In this document: positions 63,704 to 64,000 of the stretch, piece after piece
How the letters are laid out: each line of letters opens with the position of its first letter
How positions within the stretch are numbered: position 1 is the first letter of the stretch
From: Heyndrickxia acidicola
GTDB taxonomy: Bacteria > Bacillota > Bacilli > Bacillales > Bacillaceae_C
DNA: 64,000 bases
Assembly (NCBI RefSeq): GCF_001636425.1
Contig: NZ_KV440953.1
Location: 384,847-448,846 of the forward strand
Reading direction: 5' to 3'
Notes under the pieces: generated by a model
Told to the model about the DNA's origin: nothing
The model's database searches: none
Seen by the model: the letters and a program-made list of their open reading frames with translations, nothing else
Translations under genes and position numbers: made by a program

Positions 63704-64000
63704 AGAGACCACTCCTTGTCCATTTTATTCTTTCTATATATTGTATCGGGAATGCGTTTTTCTAACAAGTGATGATTTTGTGAAGGAAATGGATTTCTTT
63801 GTCTAAAAAGAAGGATTTCTGTCCTTCTATAGAGAATACATATATGTTTTATCTATCGGCTTTATTCTGCTTAAGGTTGATTTGGCGCAATAGTGATGGA
63901 AGCAGATACCAGGGCTTTATTACCGTCTGTCTAAAGCTGCAATCAACGGGATGAATAAATAGAGCCTTCTTTTGTCAGCAAGTACACTCCAAGGGGGACG
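63704..64000. other. Window end without a gene
   Basis: AT-rich sequence with a decayed repeat end (GCAATCAACGGGATGAATAA near 63941-63960). No supported ORF; a plus-strand frame over 63573-63806 covers the miniprotein gene and has no start signal. Confidence 0.4.

Noticed and set aside
63573-63806. 77-codon plus-strand frame at the window end
   Set aside because: Starts in the terminator region and overlaps the better supported minus-strand miniprotein gene.
1-64000. CRISPR array, prophage, insertion sequence with transposase, tRNA or rRNA
   Set aside because: No regularly spaced direct repeats, phage genes, transposase ORFs or tRNA-like folds were seen.

Overview
The window is chromosomal DNA of a low-GC, endospore-forming member of the Bacillaceae (Bacillus/Mesobacillus-like). 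The evidence is spo0A, spoIVB and argR/ahrC in Bacillus subtilis order, strong GGAGG ribosome sites, frequent GTG/TTG starts, and a SinR/Eps-type biofilm locus. No tRNA, rRNA, CRISPR array, prophage or transposase was seen.

Region 1 (1-10957) is a conserved core block: xseA (5' end outside the window), xseB, ispA, dxs, tlyA (yqxC), argR, recN, spoIVB and spo0A. It joins exonuclease VII, isoprenoid synthesis, an rRNA-methylase-like protein, arginine control, recombination repair and the start of sporulation. Spo0A boxes and a sigma-H-like promoter precede spo0A. A promoter and a terminator in the ispA-dxs gap outline a possible ~125-nt RNA.

Region 2 (10958-40200) is a ~28-kb exopolysaccharide (EPS) cluster between spo0A and the glpQ/bkd region, where B. 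subtilis has other genes (yqiG-yqiI). The genes are a chain-length modulator/BY-kinase pair, an EpsC-type dehydratase, many GT2 and GT4 glycosyltransferases, an EpsG-type polymerase, an EpsL initiating transferase, an EpsN aminotransferase, a SinR repressor, a TagD-like cytidylyltransferase with a glycerophosphotransferase, a pyruvyltransferase, a flippase, a deacetylase with leucine-rich repeats, a GT14 enzyme and an O-acyltransferase. The promoter before the first gene has a perfect 16-bp SinR-type palindrome exactly between -35 and -10. A QueC-like PP-loop protein in the cluster has no obvious role. Small MITE-like elements sit in several of the gaps.

Region 3 (40201-46049) has two metallophosphoesterases, a CDF metal exporter, a free-standing structured RNA with its own promoter and terminator, a DUF3243 protein, small membrane proteins, a glycerophosphodiesterase and YqzF.

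Region 4 (46165-60700) is branched-chain amino acid breakdown: BkdR (sigma-54 activator), direct-repeat activator sites and a -24/-12 promoter, leucine dehydrogenase, the four BKD complex subunits, then methylmalonyl-CoA mutase (mutA, mutB) and its chaperone meaB. The ptb and buk genes that share this locus in B. subtilis are absent.

Region 5 (60700-64000) holds a repeat-rich gap, bacilliredoxin (yqiW/brxB), YqjA, an L,D-transpeptidase (YqjB-like) and, on the minus strand, a 30-residue Prli42 miniprotein gene.
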